A stretch of DNA of 64,000 nucleotides from Luidia sarsii. Lineage: Eukaryota > Echinodermata > Asteroidea > Paxillosida > Luidiidae. The stretch covers positions 3,737,117-3,801,116 of the forward strand of contig OX465121.1 of the NCBI GenBank assembly GCA_949987565.1. The letters run 5' to 3'. Below are positions 11,264 to 23,204 of the stretch, piece by piece. The position numbers and the translations under genes were made by a program. Under the pieces are notes generated by a model. The model did not search any database and had not been told where the DNA came from. It was given only the letters and a program-made list of their open reading frames with translations. Numbering within the stretch: position 1 is the first letter of the stretch; each line of letters starts with the position of its first letter.

Positions 11264-13274
11264 AGTTCGTTTGATGTTTGATCGTTGAGCGTGCCCACTG
11301 CAGTAGCGCTGCCTCGATGCTCGGAGCTAAATGTACATGTACATGTACGCGTTTTTCTGGCCTCCTCCGGTGTTCAAGCTACGTTCTGCACCATGCAGAA
11401 CGGTCCTTGCAGCTGTAAACGCCCTCTATTGTTGACGGGACGGAAGTACGCATACAGATTGAAGTGCTGAGTCACGCGAGGGCGAGCATGAGGGGTTGTC
11501 CCCCACAGACATAAATAACCTATTGACGGACAACAGCGGGCGCTTTACTGTTAAAGACTCGTGAAAAACCATGGGCAAACTTGTTCGTCACGTCACACGG
11601 ACGGGCGTACGAGAAAAATGATCGCCAATTTTGGATTCATTGTTTTTTTCTAATAACAAATACGCAAATACACATGTAATGGAGTATGTAGTCATTTCTG
11701 AAAAGAGCTCTTGATCTCAATCAGCATGGTTTCATCCAAACAATCCAGTTTGAATCCACCATTCTCGGATTTTTCCATATGTTTGTGCACATTGTCAATC
11801 TACGTCCGACCATGGTTTCACATTTAGTCACACTTTCCATAGGCGTTGTGTATGGCTGTCGGTCTATAGGTTAATTGTGTGTGTGGTGTCCCGAGCTTGG
11901 GTGAGGACGGGGGAGGGGCCGCCACAGAAAGATTGTAGATTACTTGATTGATTGATTTAATTCATGTAAGCAGAGGGATAATGAAGGCATGGCATAGAAA
12001 TTGTAAATTCTGGATCCACGTAGTACATGCACCTACGGGACGTGTGCTCACATGTTAAATATCAATTTGGATACATACACAGCTGCTCTATGGTCTAGCA
12101 ATACGCATTATGAGGCTACATATGCCATGCAGAGGCCGTTACTGTCAGGAAACTATCAGAAAAATGTGGATCAATAGAACATGAGCTACAAATTATTTAT
12201 TTCATAATCGGAATATAATTGCCCTAAACAGGTGGAGAAATGAGGGCGACAGCAAGACAAGATCCCAACAATAACTGCTTCAAGTTCAACTGCAATAGCG
12301 CTGCAAACACAACGCATATACAATGTACAGCGAGAGGGTCAAAGGTCACGCTCGTGGCTTCCCACACAACCGTGCAGCCAGGGAAAGCGTGTGTACAAAG
12401 ACACCACATGAATATGTGAGCACGCAAAATAATACAGTACACATACACTGTCCATGGATACTTCAACGCACTGACATGTACATGGGGGTGGCATCAAGGC
12501 AATATTTGCCGAGCCAAACTGCTGGCAACCCTCAGAAAGTGGTCCGGCGATCAAGCAACAGCCAATCGTACAGCTCAGCAACACACAGCAACGGCTATAT
12601 CCGTGCGACAGCAAGCCGAAGTTCACGGGCGTGCTGTATAATGCCATCGGCGCTGTATATAGGCTATACGTTACCGACTAAGGGCCTAATTACTCGGCGA
12701 AATTATACCCATTGAAGCCCCGGAAGAGTGCGATGTCCCAGATCCCTAGACTCGCTTCAGGCTTTTCAATGAAACTGTTCTGTGGAAACCCCTCTGCCCC
12801 AAACTTTCCCAAAAGTTTCCAAAGTTTCCCATTTACTCGGTTAGTTCCCGCCCCCCACCCCCCCCCCAAAAAAAAAACACCCAGTCCAGTGCGGACAGGG
12901 CTTCAGCATGATCGAGAGGGGAAATGGTTGTTTGGGATTTAACTTCGTGTGAAGTAATGCGAGGTTTAGGTTTGCTTTATGTGCCAAAGTCAACTGCGAC
13001 TTACAGTACCTGTATGCATTATGATTGTTCATCGAACCCCTCGGTGCGTCCATTATGCACAACTATATTTTAGGTTTGTGTTGATCCCACAACACACACA
13101 TTCTGACGCTGCGCACTGCCAGTGTAAACCATTTTAAATTTATTTCCTTCTCGTTTCGCGTGTCGTTCGCTGTCCCGGGCAGGGAAATTGATGGAAATAC
13201 AGGCTTGAATTACTCGGCGGTGAAAGTGGAATCGCGTTTCAAACTGCTCGGACATTGACCGGTCAATCTTCAGC

Positions 13275-13380
13275 ATGCTTCGCCCTGGTGGCGTAAGACA
13301 CGGGGGAAGGCACTTGAGGGTAATGCTTCTTCTCTGCCTTTGGACTGCACTCCTCCATCGGATCCACGGACAGGACACAG
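13275..13380 (+). CDS. Signal-peptide first exon, copy B
   Basis: Same 35-codon leader as copy A with Pro for Ala at residue 4 (MLRPGG) and the core VMLLLCLWTALL. Ends ACAG before GTACGA, a weaker donor than the GTAAGA of copies A and C, in phase 1. It is the leader exon closest to the first propeller exon of gene 1 (20788), whose phase-1 start joins it cleanly to give an Asp codon. Strongest candidate for gene 1 exon 1, although the DIRS element and a minisatellite lie in the intervening 7.4-kb intron. Confidence 0.8.
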
Positions 13381-13738
13381 GTACGAATTCAATATCGCTC
13401 ACAACAGGAAATAACCTATAGTGAAGAAAAAACTATGGGTAGGCGTAATACTTCAGGAGCACTGGTATACATTGACCAGCGTGGGCCTGAGGTCTAAATG
13501 ATTCATTGCTGTCATTAATGGTTAATAACATGCCCAACTCTTGAATTGTACCTTTCAAAATTAAATGAAGGGCCTAGGATTTCGTACAACACTTTTTACC
13601 TAACTAAATTTGTTCGCAGTATAACTGTGTAAAAGAAAATCTTGTGTAAAAGAAAAGTAGCATGGATTTTGCAGTGTGGCTCCTGCTGATTGTAATTTCA
13701 TAATAAAATGTGATTTCGTTTTGAGAATCATGACAAAT

Positions 13739-13988
13739 GTGACCCGGCACAGCGACATGAAAAATATCCCACCAAAACACTTTTCGAGTAAATAACGCCT
13801 AAAGTCAAAGTATCTTCTCAATTCGGTTAAAAATCAATTCTCTTTTTTTGTGTGTATTTTCGGAAAGTTAATGTATTGGAGAAAATTTTGATATCATTCG
13901 AAAGCTAATGGTACACTCTTTCACATCATTAGAAAATCTCAAAATCTCATAAGTGGGAGTTATTCCTCATTATGATGTGCCGGGTCAC
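13739..13988 (+). mobile_element. GTGACCC-type MITE, copy 6
   Basis: Orthologous to copy 4 within the duplicated segment: same flanks (ATGACAAAT ... AAATAAGAATGC) and same orientation, so it predates the A/B duplication or spread by conversion. Confidence 0.9.
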
Positions 13989-14652
13989 AAATAAGAATGC
14001 TTTTTAATATCATTATCCTGTACTCTTACGCCGTGGTCAAGTCTCTTTTCATTCAAGAATTATCCTTGTAAGGCTGAACTCTGACACAGACTAAAATAAT
14101 GGTTGATGAAGGGAGTTGAAAACCCTATCGCAACAGTCTGTGTTATTTGTTGAAAATATTAAATCACTGGAACAAATACAAGGGAGCATTAACTTCGATG
14201 ACGTTTACAAATCTCCTGGGCCAATTTTCAAATATTTTTTCTACACTTAAAGTCCTCTTTTCAAGGAGTATTTCATTGCGGGATCCTGAGCATATCTTGG
14301 ACACCGTATCCAATATCGATTGTAGCCTTGTAGCCGGGAGTGGGTTTGTTTTAAAAATGTTTAAAATAATTCGGTTTTTGGTCGCTTGTCGACCGAAGAC
14401 CCACTTTGGGAGCGGGGAAGGGAGAATGCCCGTCTGAAGAAAGGCGTTGGTTTGCGTGCCGTACACGCTTGGCCCTAGAAAGCTGACCAGCAATGGGGCC
14501 GGTCAGGCATGCAGTCGGGCGAGGGGCGCGTTGTTGGTTCTTTTGGCCGCGCACCTCCGCTGGGGGTGCATCGTTGTTAAAAACTCTCCGCAAGTTTTTT
14601 AGCTGATTCAAGATTCAAGATTTCTGAAATTTGTCAGTGCTGCAGCTTGAGC

Positions 14653-15860
14653 ATGGCTAGAGGCAGGAAGAGGAAAGCGCAGGAGGCCCCTGCTCGACGG
14701 TCAATACGAGCGGTACGTGTTCAAACGCGCTCGGAGTCGCGAGCAGTCGATATGCTCCGTGCACCGCCTGATCAAGGCCAAGTGAGAGAGCCCCAATACT
14801 CAGTCAGCGCTGCCGACCCCGGAGTAGTCAATATCAGCAACCGGACTTCGTCCTTAGGCAGGAGTGCAAGGCAAAGAGGCTCTCAGCAGCAAGACCCATC
14901 AAGTGACAACGCCGTGGCGTCAACGTCGGCACAACCTCCTGGGAACTGCTCGCTGGGTTCCAGGTCCAAGCCGACATTCACGAACCCCCGTATTCCCGAT
15001 CCCCGGCGCCCATGATGACCGGCAACGCAGCGGCGGCACTGGGCTACGCCGGCGGCATATCGGGCCAAGCGCCGTCTATGGGACTGGGACAGGCTACAGC
15101 CGGAGGAGTGAGCAACCCAACATCCCAGCCCTTCGGCAGATTTGGAAGCTCAGGAGGGAACGTCCAGCCAACTTCGTCCAGCAAAATCCTTCTGGATCGC
15201 AAATCCCAAGCTAGTACCACACCTAATTTGACATTCACCTTAGGTAACAATGGGCAGATACAGGTCGTTGACTCTAAGAAGAAGGCTCAGATAAGCTAAT
15301 TTCTTGCGTGGACTGATGTTTTTCTCGTTTACACATCGGTATTCCTGAGCGCACATCCGGCCAGGTGTCAAGAGCTACTTAAATACATGCATGTCATCAG
15401 GACAGCAGCAGCCCGCTTTCCAGGCCGGGGTTGGGTTGAATACGACAGGCAGTTTAGAATGCGCCAGCAGTTACACCCTACTCGGTCCTGGGCAGTAATA
15501 AATGGGGAACTATGGGCACTTTACGTGATTACACCTATAGTACCCCTAGCACATACGCCACGGTCGCTACAGGTTCGAAGGTCACGCAAGGGGGGAAGCG
15601 TTTTGGAAATTCTTTTCGTTGGATCCCGCAACAAACCAACCGCGGCACAAACACGTGTTTCGCATTCAATCGAGCCACATGCGTTAATTCACAGTGCAGA
15701 TATGTTCGTCGATGCCTCGGATGCAATGCCCTTATGGGCATGGACTCACAGCATGCAAAGCCAACAAAGGCAAACCTCCCTCTACTGCACAGTAAAATGC
15801 AGGCTATGCAACCGGCTTGTGGCTTGGGGAATCATTGTGTATGCTGTCTCGCTCGAACGC
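14653..15860 (+). pseudogene. DIRS Gag, broken
   Basis: Starts at ATG 14653 with a basic Arg/Lys/Ser-rich head. The frame shifts at an ATGA overlap (15012-15015), meets TAA at 15297, then continues in the same frame as FLAWTDVFLVY and IRTAAARFPGRGWVEYDRQF, which is the conserved DIRS Gag core, and shifts again near 15520 into a cysteine-rich end (CFAFNRATCVNSQC...RCLGC). Gag would package the element's RNA. Three lesions make it non-functional. Confidence 0.7.
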
Positions 15861-15867
15861 CAATTAA

Positions 15868-17330
15868 ACTTTCTTTGCTAAGGCAGCAGCAGAGAGGTTA
15901 CGCAGTGGTTTTACAAATGGTTTTGGTCTCGGTTACAGCGGGCCGCGTGAACGACGGGATGCACCTAACCTGCAGTCCGTTAGGCAAAACACACACGCGG
16001 CTTTTGAAACATTGGAAAAAGAGATCCCTTTAGGGCGTATGGCCGGCCCGTTTACCACCCTTCCAATTGACAACCTTCGAATATCCCCCATAGGTCTCGT
16101 CCCCAAATCAGAGCCGGGCTCATTTAGGTTAATCCATCACTTGTCTTACCCAGACTCGGATTCAGTCAATGACGGTATTGACAGGACACTTTGCGCAGTC
16201 CGCTATTCCACTTTTGATGACGCGTTGCATTTGGTTACAAGGGCAGGGAAGGGCTCTTCCCTTGCTAAGGCGGATATTAAATCGGCATTTCGCCTCTTAC
16301 CAATTCACCCTAATGACTTTTGTCTTTTGGGCATTAAGGTCCAGGACAAGATATATGTGGGTAAGGCCTTGCCCATGGGGGCTTCCTGTGCTCCGGCTCA
16401 CTTTGAATCTTTTTCTACGTTTTTGGAATGGGTTTGCAAACAGCAGTCTGGCTTCGGTGGTATGTGCCATTACGCCGACGATTTTCTTTTCGTAGGAGGG
16501 TCAGATGAAAATGCACCCTCATCATGCAAAGCAGTGCTTGAGTCCTTTAAGCGTACATGTTAAATGCTGGGGGTACCGTTAGCTGAGGATAAGACAGTAG
16601 AATTACCTACTTCCGAGCTAGTTTTTTTGGGATTGGAAATTGACACGGAGGCATTATCAGTGGCCGTTCCTGAGGTCAAACTTTTGAAAGAGCGCAATAA
16701 GATAACAGCTGCGCTGGCTTTAGAAAAAATCTCACTTCGCTCACTTCAGTCTTTGACAGGGTCCCTTGCCTTCATTTGCCGAGCGGTAACCCCAGGTAGG
16801 GCATTTCTCGGGAGGCTAATTGATCTCACTATAGGGATCAAAAAGGCTCGGTACTTAATACGCCTGAGTAAGGGAGCAAAAGAGGACTTGCGCACGTGGC
16901 AATTTTTTCTGCACAGTTTCAATGGGAGGGCGATCATTGCTGACCAATATTGGGTGCTGGACTCTGATGTGCAATTCTTAACAGACGCTAGTGGGGGGAT
17001 TGGGTTCGGGGGATTCTACAATGGGCAGTGGTTCGCAGCACCGTGGCCACAAAAAATAAAGATTGCTAAACATTATATCGCTTGGCTGGGATTTTTTCCC
17101 TGTGGTTGTAGCAATAACGCTCTGGGGTCATAGCCTACTAGGCCGGCGCGTCATTGTCCGTTCTGACAATGAGGCTGTCGTTGCCATCCTTTGTAAGCAG
17201 ACATTACGGTGTAGCTCTATAATGCGGTTGGTCCGGTACTTTGTGCTACGTTGCCTAAGAGACGATGTGGCTTTCAAAGCCCAACATATCCCTGGTGAGC
17301 ATAATGAGATTGTACAGGGGGCTTGGCCTG
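15868..17330 (+). pseudogene. DIRS reverse transcriptase-RNase H, broken
   Basis: One open frame from 15868: GFTNGFGLGYSGPR, EIPLGRMAGPF, ISPIGLVPKSEPGSFRLIHH, then AKADIKSAFRLLPIHP, LPMGASCAPAHFESF, and the catalytic box YADDFLF (DIRS usually has YLDD). A TAA at 16561-16563 splits it exactly before LGVPLAEDKT. The second half gives FLGLEIDT and the RNase H start FLTDASGGIGFGG. A frameshift near 17090 moves to FPVVVAITLWG, RVIVRSDNEAVVAIL and HIPGEHNEI. Reads as a recently dead element because frames on both sides of each lesion are well conserved. Confidence 0.85.
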
Positions 17331-17440
17331 CCCGGGCCTTGGTTTTTCCCTGCTGGGGCGCCCCTCGTAACCTGTGGGGTGGGGTGGGCCACACAAAAAT
17401 GGTGTCAAAAACATGCACGCCCATATTTGAGCGGTGCTAG

Positions 17441-17963
17441 TTAACCACATGCAAGTGGCATGTACATTGGGAGATTAATTTTGGTTTAAGTTGGGCAAGG
17501 TAGCCTATACTGCTGGACGCATGTATACTGTATTCGGTTGATTTTCATATTTTTTGACCAAACAATCAAGGGTTGGTGAACCACGGTTATATACTGGAAG
17601 TGGATGTTTGATTTGTATAATTTTTGCACTCAATAGAAACCAAGCGGGGGCAGTGTGTCCGAGTGGCAATCGCGTGTCCGTGTGTCTCTCCGTTCCTCCG
17701 GGCACAATAACTGGTTTTCCGATTCCCCATATACAATGCGTGTACTGAGGAGGGCGCCGGTGACAGACGCTCTCAACGGTGGAAGTGTGGACAGTTTTTC
17801 CATTCTCGACACTTTTTAATCGAAAAGAAGGTTATTCTGACTTTTTGTTACATGTTTATGTTATGAAGGTGTTATTTGGATACATACATAGATTATGCAA
17901 TCGCAAAATCAATATGTCGAAAATCGTTTGAGTTGCCCTTTAAGTACAATCTGGGCACAGGGA
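17441..17963. other. Unassigned DNA between DIRS and minisatellite
   Basis: No recognised DIRS recombinase, gene or repeat. Copy B of the segmental duplication does not resume here. Confidence 0.5.
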
Positions 17964-20256
17964 TACTCGGAATACTCGACCAGCATGACTCTGACTACTC
18001 GACCAGCATGACTCGACTACTCGGCCAGCATGACTCTGACTACTCGACCAGCATGACTCGACTACTCGACCAGCATGACTCGGACTACTCGACCAGCAAG
18101 ACTCTGACTACTCGACCAGCATGACTCTGACTACTCGACCAGCATGACTCGACTACTCGACCAGCAAGACTCTGACTACTCGACCAGCATGACTCGGACT
18201 ACTCGACCAGTATGACTCGACTACTCGACCAGCATGACTCGGACTACTCGACCAGCATGACTCGACTACTCGACCAGCATGACTCGACTACTCGACCAGT
18301 ATGACTCGACTACTCGACCAGCATGACTCGACTACTCGACCAGTATGATTCGACTACTCGACCAGCATGACTCGACTACTCGACCAGCATGACTCGGACT
18401 ACTCGACCAGCATGACTCGACTACTCGACCAGTATGACTCGACTACTCGACCAGTATGACTCGGACTACTCGACCAGCATGACTCGACTACTCGACCAGC
18501 ATGACTAGACTACTCGACCAGCATGACTCGACTACTCGACCAGCATGACTCTGACTACTCGACCAGCATGACTCGACTACTCGACCAGCATGACTCGACT
18601 ACTCGACCAGTATGATTCGACTACTCGACCAGCATGACTCGACTACTCGACCAGCATGACTCGGACTACTCGACCAGCATGACTCGACTACTCGACCAGT
18701 ATGACTCGACTACTCGACCAGTATGACTCGGACTACTCGACCAGCATGACTCGACTACTCGACCAGCATGACTAGACTACTCGACCAGCATGACTCGACT
18801 ACTCGACCAGCATGACTCTGACTACTCGACCAGCATGACTCGACTACTCGACCAGCATGACTCGACTACTCGACCAGCATGACTCGACTACTCGACCAGC
18901 ATGACTCTGACTACTCGACCAGCATGACTAGACTACTCGACCAGCATGACTCGACTACTCGACCAGCATGACTCTGACTACTCGACCAGCATGACTCGAC
19001 TACTCGACCAGCATGACTCGGACTACTCGACCAGCATGACTTGACTACTCGACCAGCATGACTAGACTACTCGACCAGCATGACTCGACTACTCGACCAG
19101 CAAGACTCTGACTACTCGACCAGCATGACTCGACTACTCGACCAGCATGACTCTGACTACTCGACCAGCATGACTCTGACTACTCGACCAGCAAGACTCT
19201 GACTACTCGACCAGCATGACTCGGACTACTCGACCAGCAAGACTCTGACTACTCGACCAGCATGACTCTGACTACTCGACCAGCATGACTCGACTACTCG
19301 ACCAGCAAGACTCTGACTACTCGACCAGCATGACTCGGACTACTCGACCAGTATGACTCGACTACTCGACCAGCATGACTCGGACTACTCGACCAGCATG
19401 ACTCGACTACTCGACCAGCATGACTCGACTACTCGACCAGTATGACTCGACTACTCGACCAGCATGACTCGACTACTCGACCAGTATGATTCGACTACTC
19501 GACCAGCATGACTCGACTACTCGACCAGCATGACTCGGACTACTCGACCAGCATGACTCGACTACTCGACCAGTATGACTCGACTACTCGACCAGTATGA
19601 CTCGGACTACTCGACCAGCATGACTCGACTACTCGACCAGTATGACTCGACTACTCGACCAGTATGACTCGGACCACTCGACCAGCATGACTCAACTACT
19701 CGACCAGTATGACTCGACTACTCGACCAGCATGACTTGACTACTCGACCAGCATGACTCTGACTACTCGGCCAGCATGACTCGGACTACTCGACCAGCAT
19801 GACTAGACTACTCGACCAGTATGACTCGACTACTCAACCAGCATGACTCGACTACTCGACCAGAATGACTCGACTACTCGACCAGCATGACTCGACTACT
19901 CGACCAGCATGACTCTGACTACTCGACCAGCATGACTCGACTACTCGACCAGTATGACTCGACTACTCGACCAGCATGACTTGGACTACTCGACCAGCAT
20001 GACTCAACTACTCGACCAGCATGACTCGACTACTCGACCAGCATGACTCTGACTACTCGACCAGCATGACTCGACTACTCGACCAGTATGACTCGGACTA
20101 CTCGACCAGCATGACTCGACTACTCGACCAGCATGACTCGACTACTCGACCAGCATGACTCGGACTACTCGACCAGCATGACTCGACTACTCGACCAGTA
20201 TGACTCGACTACTCGACCAGTATGGCTCGGACTACTCGACCAGCATGACTCCGACT
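17964..20256. repeat. 22/23-bp minisatellite, about 100 units
   Basis: Units CATGACTCGACTACTCGACC+AG (22 bp) alternate with 23-bp variants having TCGG or TCTG after GACTC; point variants include GTATG, CAAGA and CTAGA. Longer blocks repeat, for example those starting with GTATGATTCG at about 18350, 18611 and 19484. It sits in the first intron of gene 1. The open frame through its start is produced by the repeat and is not a gene. Confidence 0.97.
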
Positions 20257-20787
20257 AGGACATGTTGACGAACTTAATAATTAGGTTAGGTTGCTTGAAT
20301 CACAGTCTGCATTGGTGCATATACCTCTCCTGACACAGCAGTAATTCATGCGCTGAATCTGATTGCATATTTGATTGCAAATATGCAAATTTGCTAAAGT
20401 GAATTTGTTTCGGAGTATAGCTCTTTCTGTCTGTTATGGGAAATATAAACCAAATGCACTGTATGCCTGAAACAAATTATGCCTAAGAAATACATTGCCA
20501 TGAAGGAAGCACATACATGTCATCCTACTTGACGTCTTGACAAGATAATCATCTTATTATGTCAAGCCGACATACATGTACTATGCATATCGTACAGTAT
20601 GTCTAGTTTGTCCTACCATGTCGACTTATCAACCTCTTCACTCGTCTTCATGAGGAGTTGATCTTATCAGTCAATTTAACAAACTGGATGTCTAAGGTAG
20701 ATCAGGTTGCCAATTAAAAAAAAATAATTCAATAGGAATCAGTCGACACGGTATGTCGTGTCTTAATAATCATACCCTTGCCTTTAG
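20257..20787. other. Gene 1 intron 1, distal part
   Basis: AT-rich DNA ending in the acceptor TTGCCTTTAG before 20788. No other feature is seen. Confidence 0.7.
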
Positions 20788-21030
20788 ATAGCAGATATGA
20801 TCTGGTGTTCGTGGCCGATTGGAATGACGGTCTCTTCGTGTCGCCGGCACTCACCTTCCACTTCACCCTGGTGCCCGGGTCCGATGAACACCCCGACATC
20901 CTGCATCCAGTGGCCATAGACTACGACCCGGTGGACGCCATGGTCTACTGGACAGATGTCCAACACAAAAGCATTAGCCGCGCATTACTGGACGGCACCG
21001 GATTGGTGACGCTTGTCACAGACCTTCAGC
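20788..21030 (+). CDS. Gene 1 exon 2: YWTD propeller blades 1-2
   Basis: Acceptor CCTTTAG, donor GTAAGT, phase 1-1, 81 codons. Encodes blade motifs LVFVADW and MVYWTD with the LDL-receptor class B spacing (HPVAIDYDPVDAMVYWTDV, then ISRALLDGTG). The Asp formed with the leader exon's G starts the mature ectodomain. With exons 3-5 it makes six blades, the number needed to close an LDLR-type beta-propeller, so no propeller exon appears missing. Such propellers bind extracellular ligands; the ligand here is unknown. Confidence 0.9.
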
Positions 21031-21916
21031 GTAAGTTGAGCAGTCTCCTGTATGACATAGTAGCGCGAAATTGTGCAGCGGACTGCAAGTTTCTACTGTG
21101 AATGTAGTCATAGAAAATTAGGAGGGCCCAACATTTCGATGCTTGCAGGATCTTTAACAAGTTTTTCAAAGACCTTTGAAAGGTCCTGCTACGACATCAA
21201 CGTCGAAAATACTTATCCGATATCCACTGATGTTGGAATGTTTCTTACTTGCGCCTGAAACCAGGGAAAGACAGTTGACTCTTTTGGAAGGCCACCATCT
21301 TAAGGCTGGATAGCTCCGATGGATAGAGCGCAGTCACGTTAAAGGCTGTATACAACATGTGGAAGATCTGGAAACAACGATGTCGATATATGTCCTTCAA
21401 ATTACTTTACACAGTTTTTTGACAATCATTACAGAATCCTTGTATTGAAATATAACGGTCTGGGATGCTGTACCTTTCTAAACAATCTCGCGAAAAACAT
21501 GTTTGTGCGACTCGTTGAATGCTGCCCCATCAAACAAGCGAACGACTGTTTCGAAACAAGACTCGACTGTAGACCCCTGGGACGTACATGGGTGTTTGGT
21601 ACCTGTATATTAATATCCAGGTCTGTGGTTTCTACGTCACAAATCAGTCGTCCATAGTGGGTTTAAAACTAACAGGTTTGTGTCAAAAACAAGTGACGAG
21701 TTTTGCAATTTTATCACTTCTCAGATAATCGTTTGAGATAAAACCTCCATTATGTTAATTGTTTTGGGGTAGGCCTATATTTAATGGTCTAACATACATG
21801 TGCATGTACAAATTTAGGGTAATCTTTCGACCTTCACCTATATTGTATTGGTGAACCCGCAAGCGTTGCTCGTGTTATTTTAATATGATTTGTGTTTAAA
21901 TGTGACTGCATTATAG
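21031..21916. other. Gene 1 intron 2 with repeat relics
   Basis: Holds a head-to-head Penelope-type tail pair at 21123-21213 (GGGCCCAACATTTCGATGC facing GAAAGGTCCTGCTACGAC) and a plus-strand SINE fragment at 21286-21345 (GGCTGGATAGCTCCGATGG). The acceptor is CATTATAG. Confidence 0.7.
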
Positions 21917-22094
21917 AACCGCTGGGGATTTGCCTTGACGTGGCCAATCGTCTGATGTACTGGACTGATGGAGGCAGTGGCGTGATCGAACGGTCATCGA
22001 TGGACGGTCAATCCAGAACTGTGCTTATCAACTTGGCAGATCCAAATCGGCTATCAGTTTTCCCCAGAGATATCGTCATGGACGCAGTGAACAA
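21917..22094 (+). CDS. Gene 1 exon 3: YWTD propeller blade 3
   Basis: Acceptor TTATAG, phase 1 in. Encodes PLGICLDVANRLMYWTDGG, then VIERSSMDGQSRTVLINLAD and PRDIVMDAVN. The donor is GTGCGC at 22095, ending in phase 2; this non-standard site is chosen because the next exon begins in phase 2 and the junction restores DAVN-N-HLYWTD, the exact family pattern. Reading on past the donor loses the motif. Confidence 0.85.
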
Positions 22095-22542
22095 GTGCGC
22101 ATACTCCTTCGAATTCACACACAAAGACAAAGAGATCGGGCGTAATCATAAAACGTCTGGATTGTGTGCTGTTGTGAATGAGGCCACTTTGAATTTGGGA
22201 TCACTCCTGAGTCCTGACTAACGGGTAGTTATTCCTCCGAATAGACCAGCTGCGAATAGACTGGAGGAGGGGACATGTCATAGCATTTAGGGGCGAAGTC
22301 AAGCTCATCGTGTAACATACAGTCCGTACGGTCGAGTCCTTCGCCTGGGTAAACACAAAGAATGGACTTTTTCATGGATCATTCTACTTCCAGTAGCATT
22401 GGTTCTGCTAAGATCTAAACTCGATGGCCTATTGATTTTGGGTTATCTAGCATGGGCAGTTGGCAAAATAAGGACCCAATTAGTAAACTTTCACGAAAAC
22501 ACTTTTCATTCTGAAATTTACTGAATCAATTTTCCCTTTCAG
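22095..22542. other. Gene 1 intron 3
   Basis: 448 bp, GTGCGC donor and TTTCCCTTTCAG acceptor; nothing else recognised. Confidence 0.7.
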
Positions 22543-22670
22543 CCATTTGTACTGGACAGACCTTGGGGATCCCCCCAGAATCGAGAAAGCTAATATCGAC
22601 GGCACATCAAGACCAGTTCTCGTTGACAGCGACCTGCAGCGGCCGACTGGAATATCCGTAGATGTCACAG
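22543..22670 (+). CDS. Gene 1 exon 4: YWTD propeller blade 4
   Basis: Strong acceptor TTTCCCTTTCAG, donor GTACGA, phase 2 in and phase 1 out. Encodes HLYWTDLGDPPRIEKANIDG, then PVLVDSDLQRPTGISVDVTG, a textbook LDL-receptor class B blade. Joins exon 5 as DVTG-GRVYWCD. Confidence 0.9.
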
Positions 22671-22737
22671 GTACGATGGCTTAAAGAAGCACAGTCCCTC
22701 CTTCACCCTCCCTTCTTCCAGCAGAGATGTTATAAAT

Positions 22738-23204
22738 GTGACCCGGCACAGCATAACGAGGAATAACCCCCACTTTTGAGATTTTGAGATTTTCTAATGA
22801 TGTGGAAGAGTATACCAATAGCTTTCAAATGATATAAAAATTATTTCCGTGTGAACTTTGTTGTAAATAGTACAAGGGGACTTTGCTCATTCGTTTGGTA
22901 CCAGACACAATATAGCAGCACCATTCTAACTCCTCGAATGCGGTCATTCAAAAAGGCAGGAACTTTAGATTTTCATGAAAACAGTACACAAACACTCCCC
23001 GAAATCCTCGTTTTTTCGACATTTAGAGACGAATTTCGGAAAATTTTGGTTATAATATCCTCCAATACATTAACTTTCCTGAAAATACAAAAAAACAAAA
23101 ATTGAATTTGTTTTTATCGAATTGAGAAGATACTTTGACTTCAGGCGTTGTTTACTCGAAAGGTGTTTTGGTGGGATATTCCTCATCTCGCTGTGCCGGG
23201 TCAC
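22738..23204 (-). mobile_element. GTGACCC-type MITE, copy 7 (long form)
   Basis: 467 bp in intron 4, 67 bp after the exon. GTGACCCGGCACA to TGCCGGGTCAC, AAAT on both sides. Confidence 0.9.

Larger units (their letters stand above)
11264..14370 (+). repeat. Segmental duplication, copy B (promoter + leader exon)
   Basis: The left 140 bp (GTTCGTTTGATGTTTGATCG onward) match copy C at 47369; from about 11405 it matches both A and C. It ends where a DIRS element enters: GTTTAAAATAAT continues as ACACAGTT in copy A (10130-10150) but as TCGGTTTTTGG here. B has a private insertion of about 310 bp near 12530-12840. Confidence 0.9.
14371..17440 (+). mobile_element. DIRS-type retrotransposon, 3'-truncated and decayed
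   Basis: Left junction is defined by comparison with copies A and C. The order is a 5' untranslated or terminal region (14371-14652), Gag, reverse transcriptase, and RNase H. The tyrosine recombinase expected downstream in DIRS elements is not seen: similarity stops after the RNase H end (HIPGEHNEI, about 17310). No matching terminal repeat was found at the right side. In-frame stops and frameshifts are present in every reading frame. Confidence 0.8.

Noticed and set aside
17876..18124. Repetitive protein (Asp/Ser/Thr/Leu-rich) encoded by the minisatellite
   Set aside because: The frame exists only because early repeat units lack stops; no start context, domain or splice signals, and the 22/23-bp mix breaks any long frame.
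17964..20256. CRISPR-like array
   Set aside because: Units are contiguous with no unique spacers and the DNA is animal nuclear.
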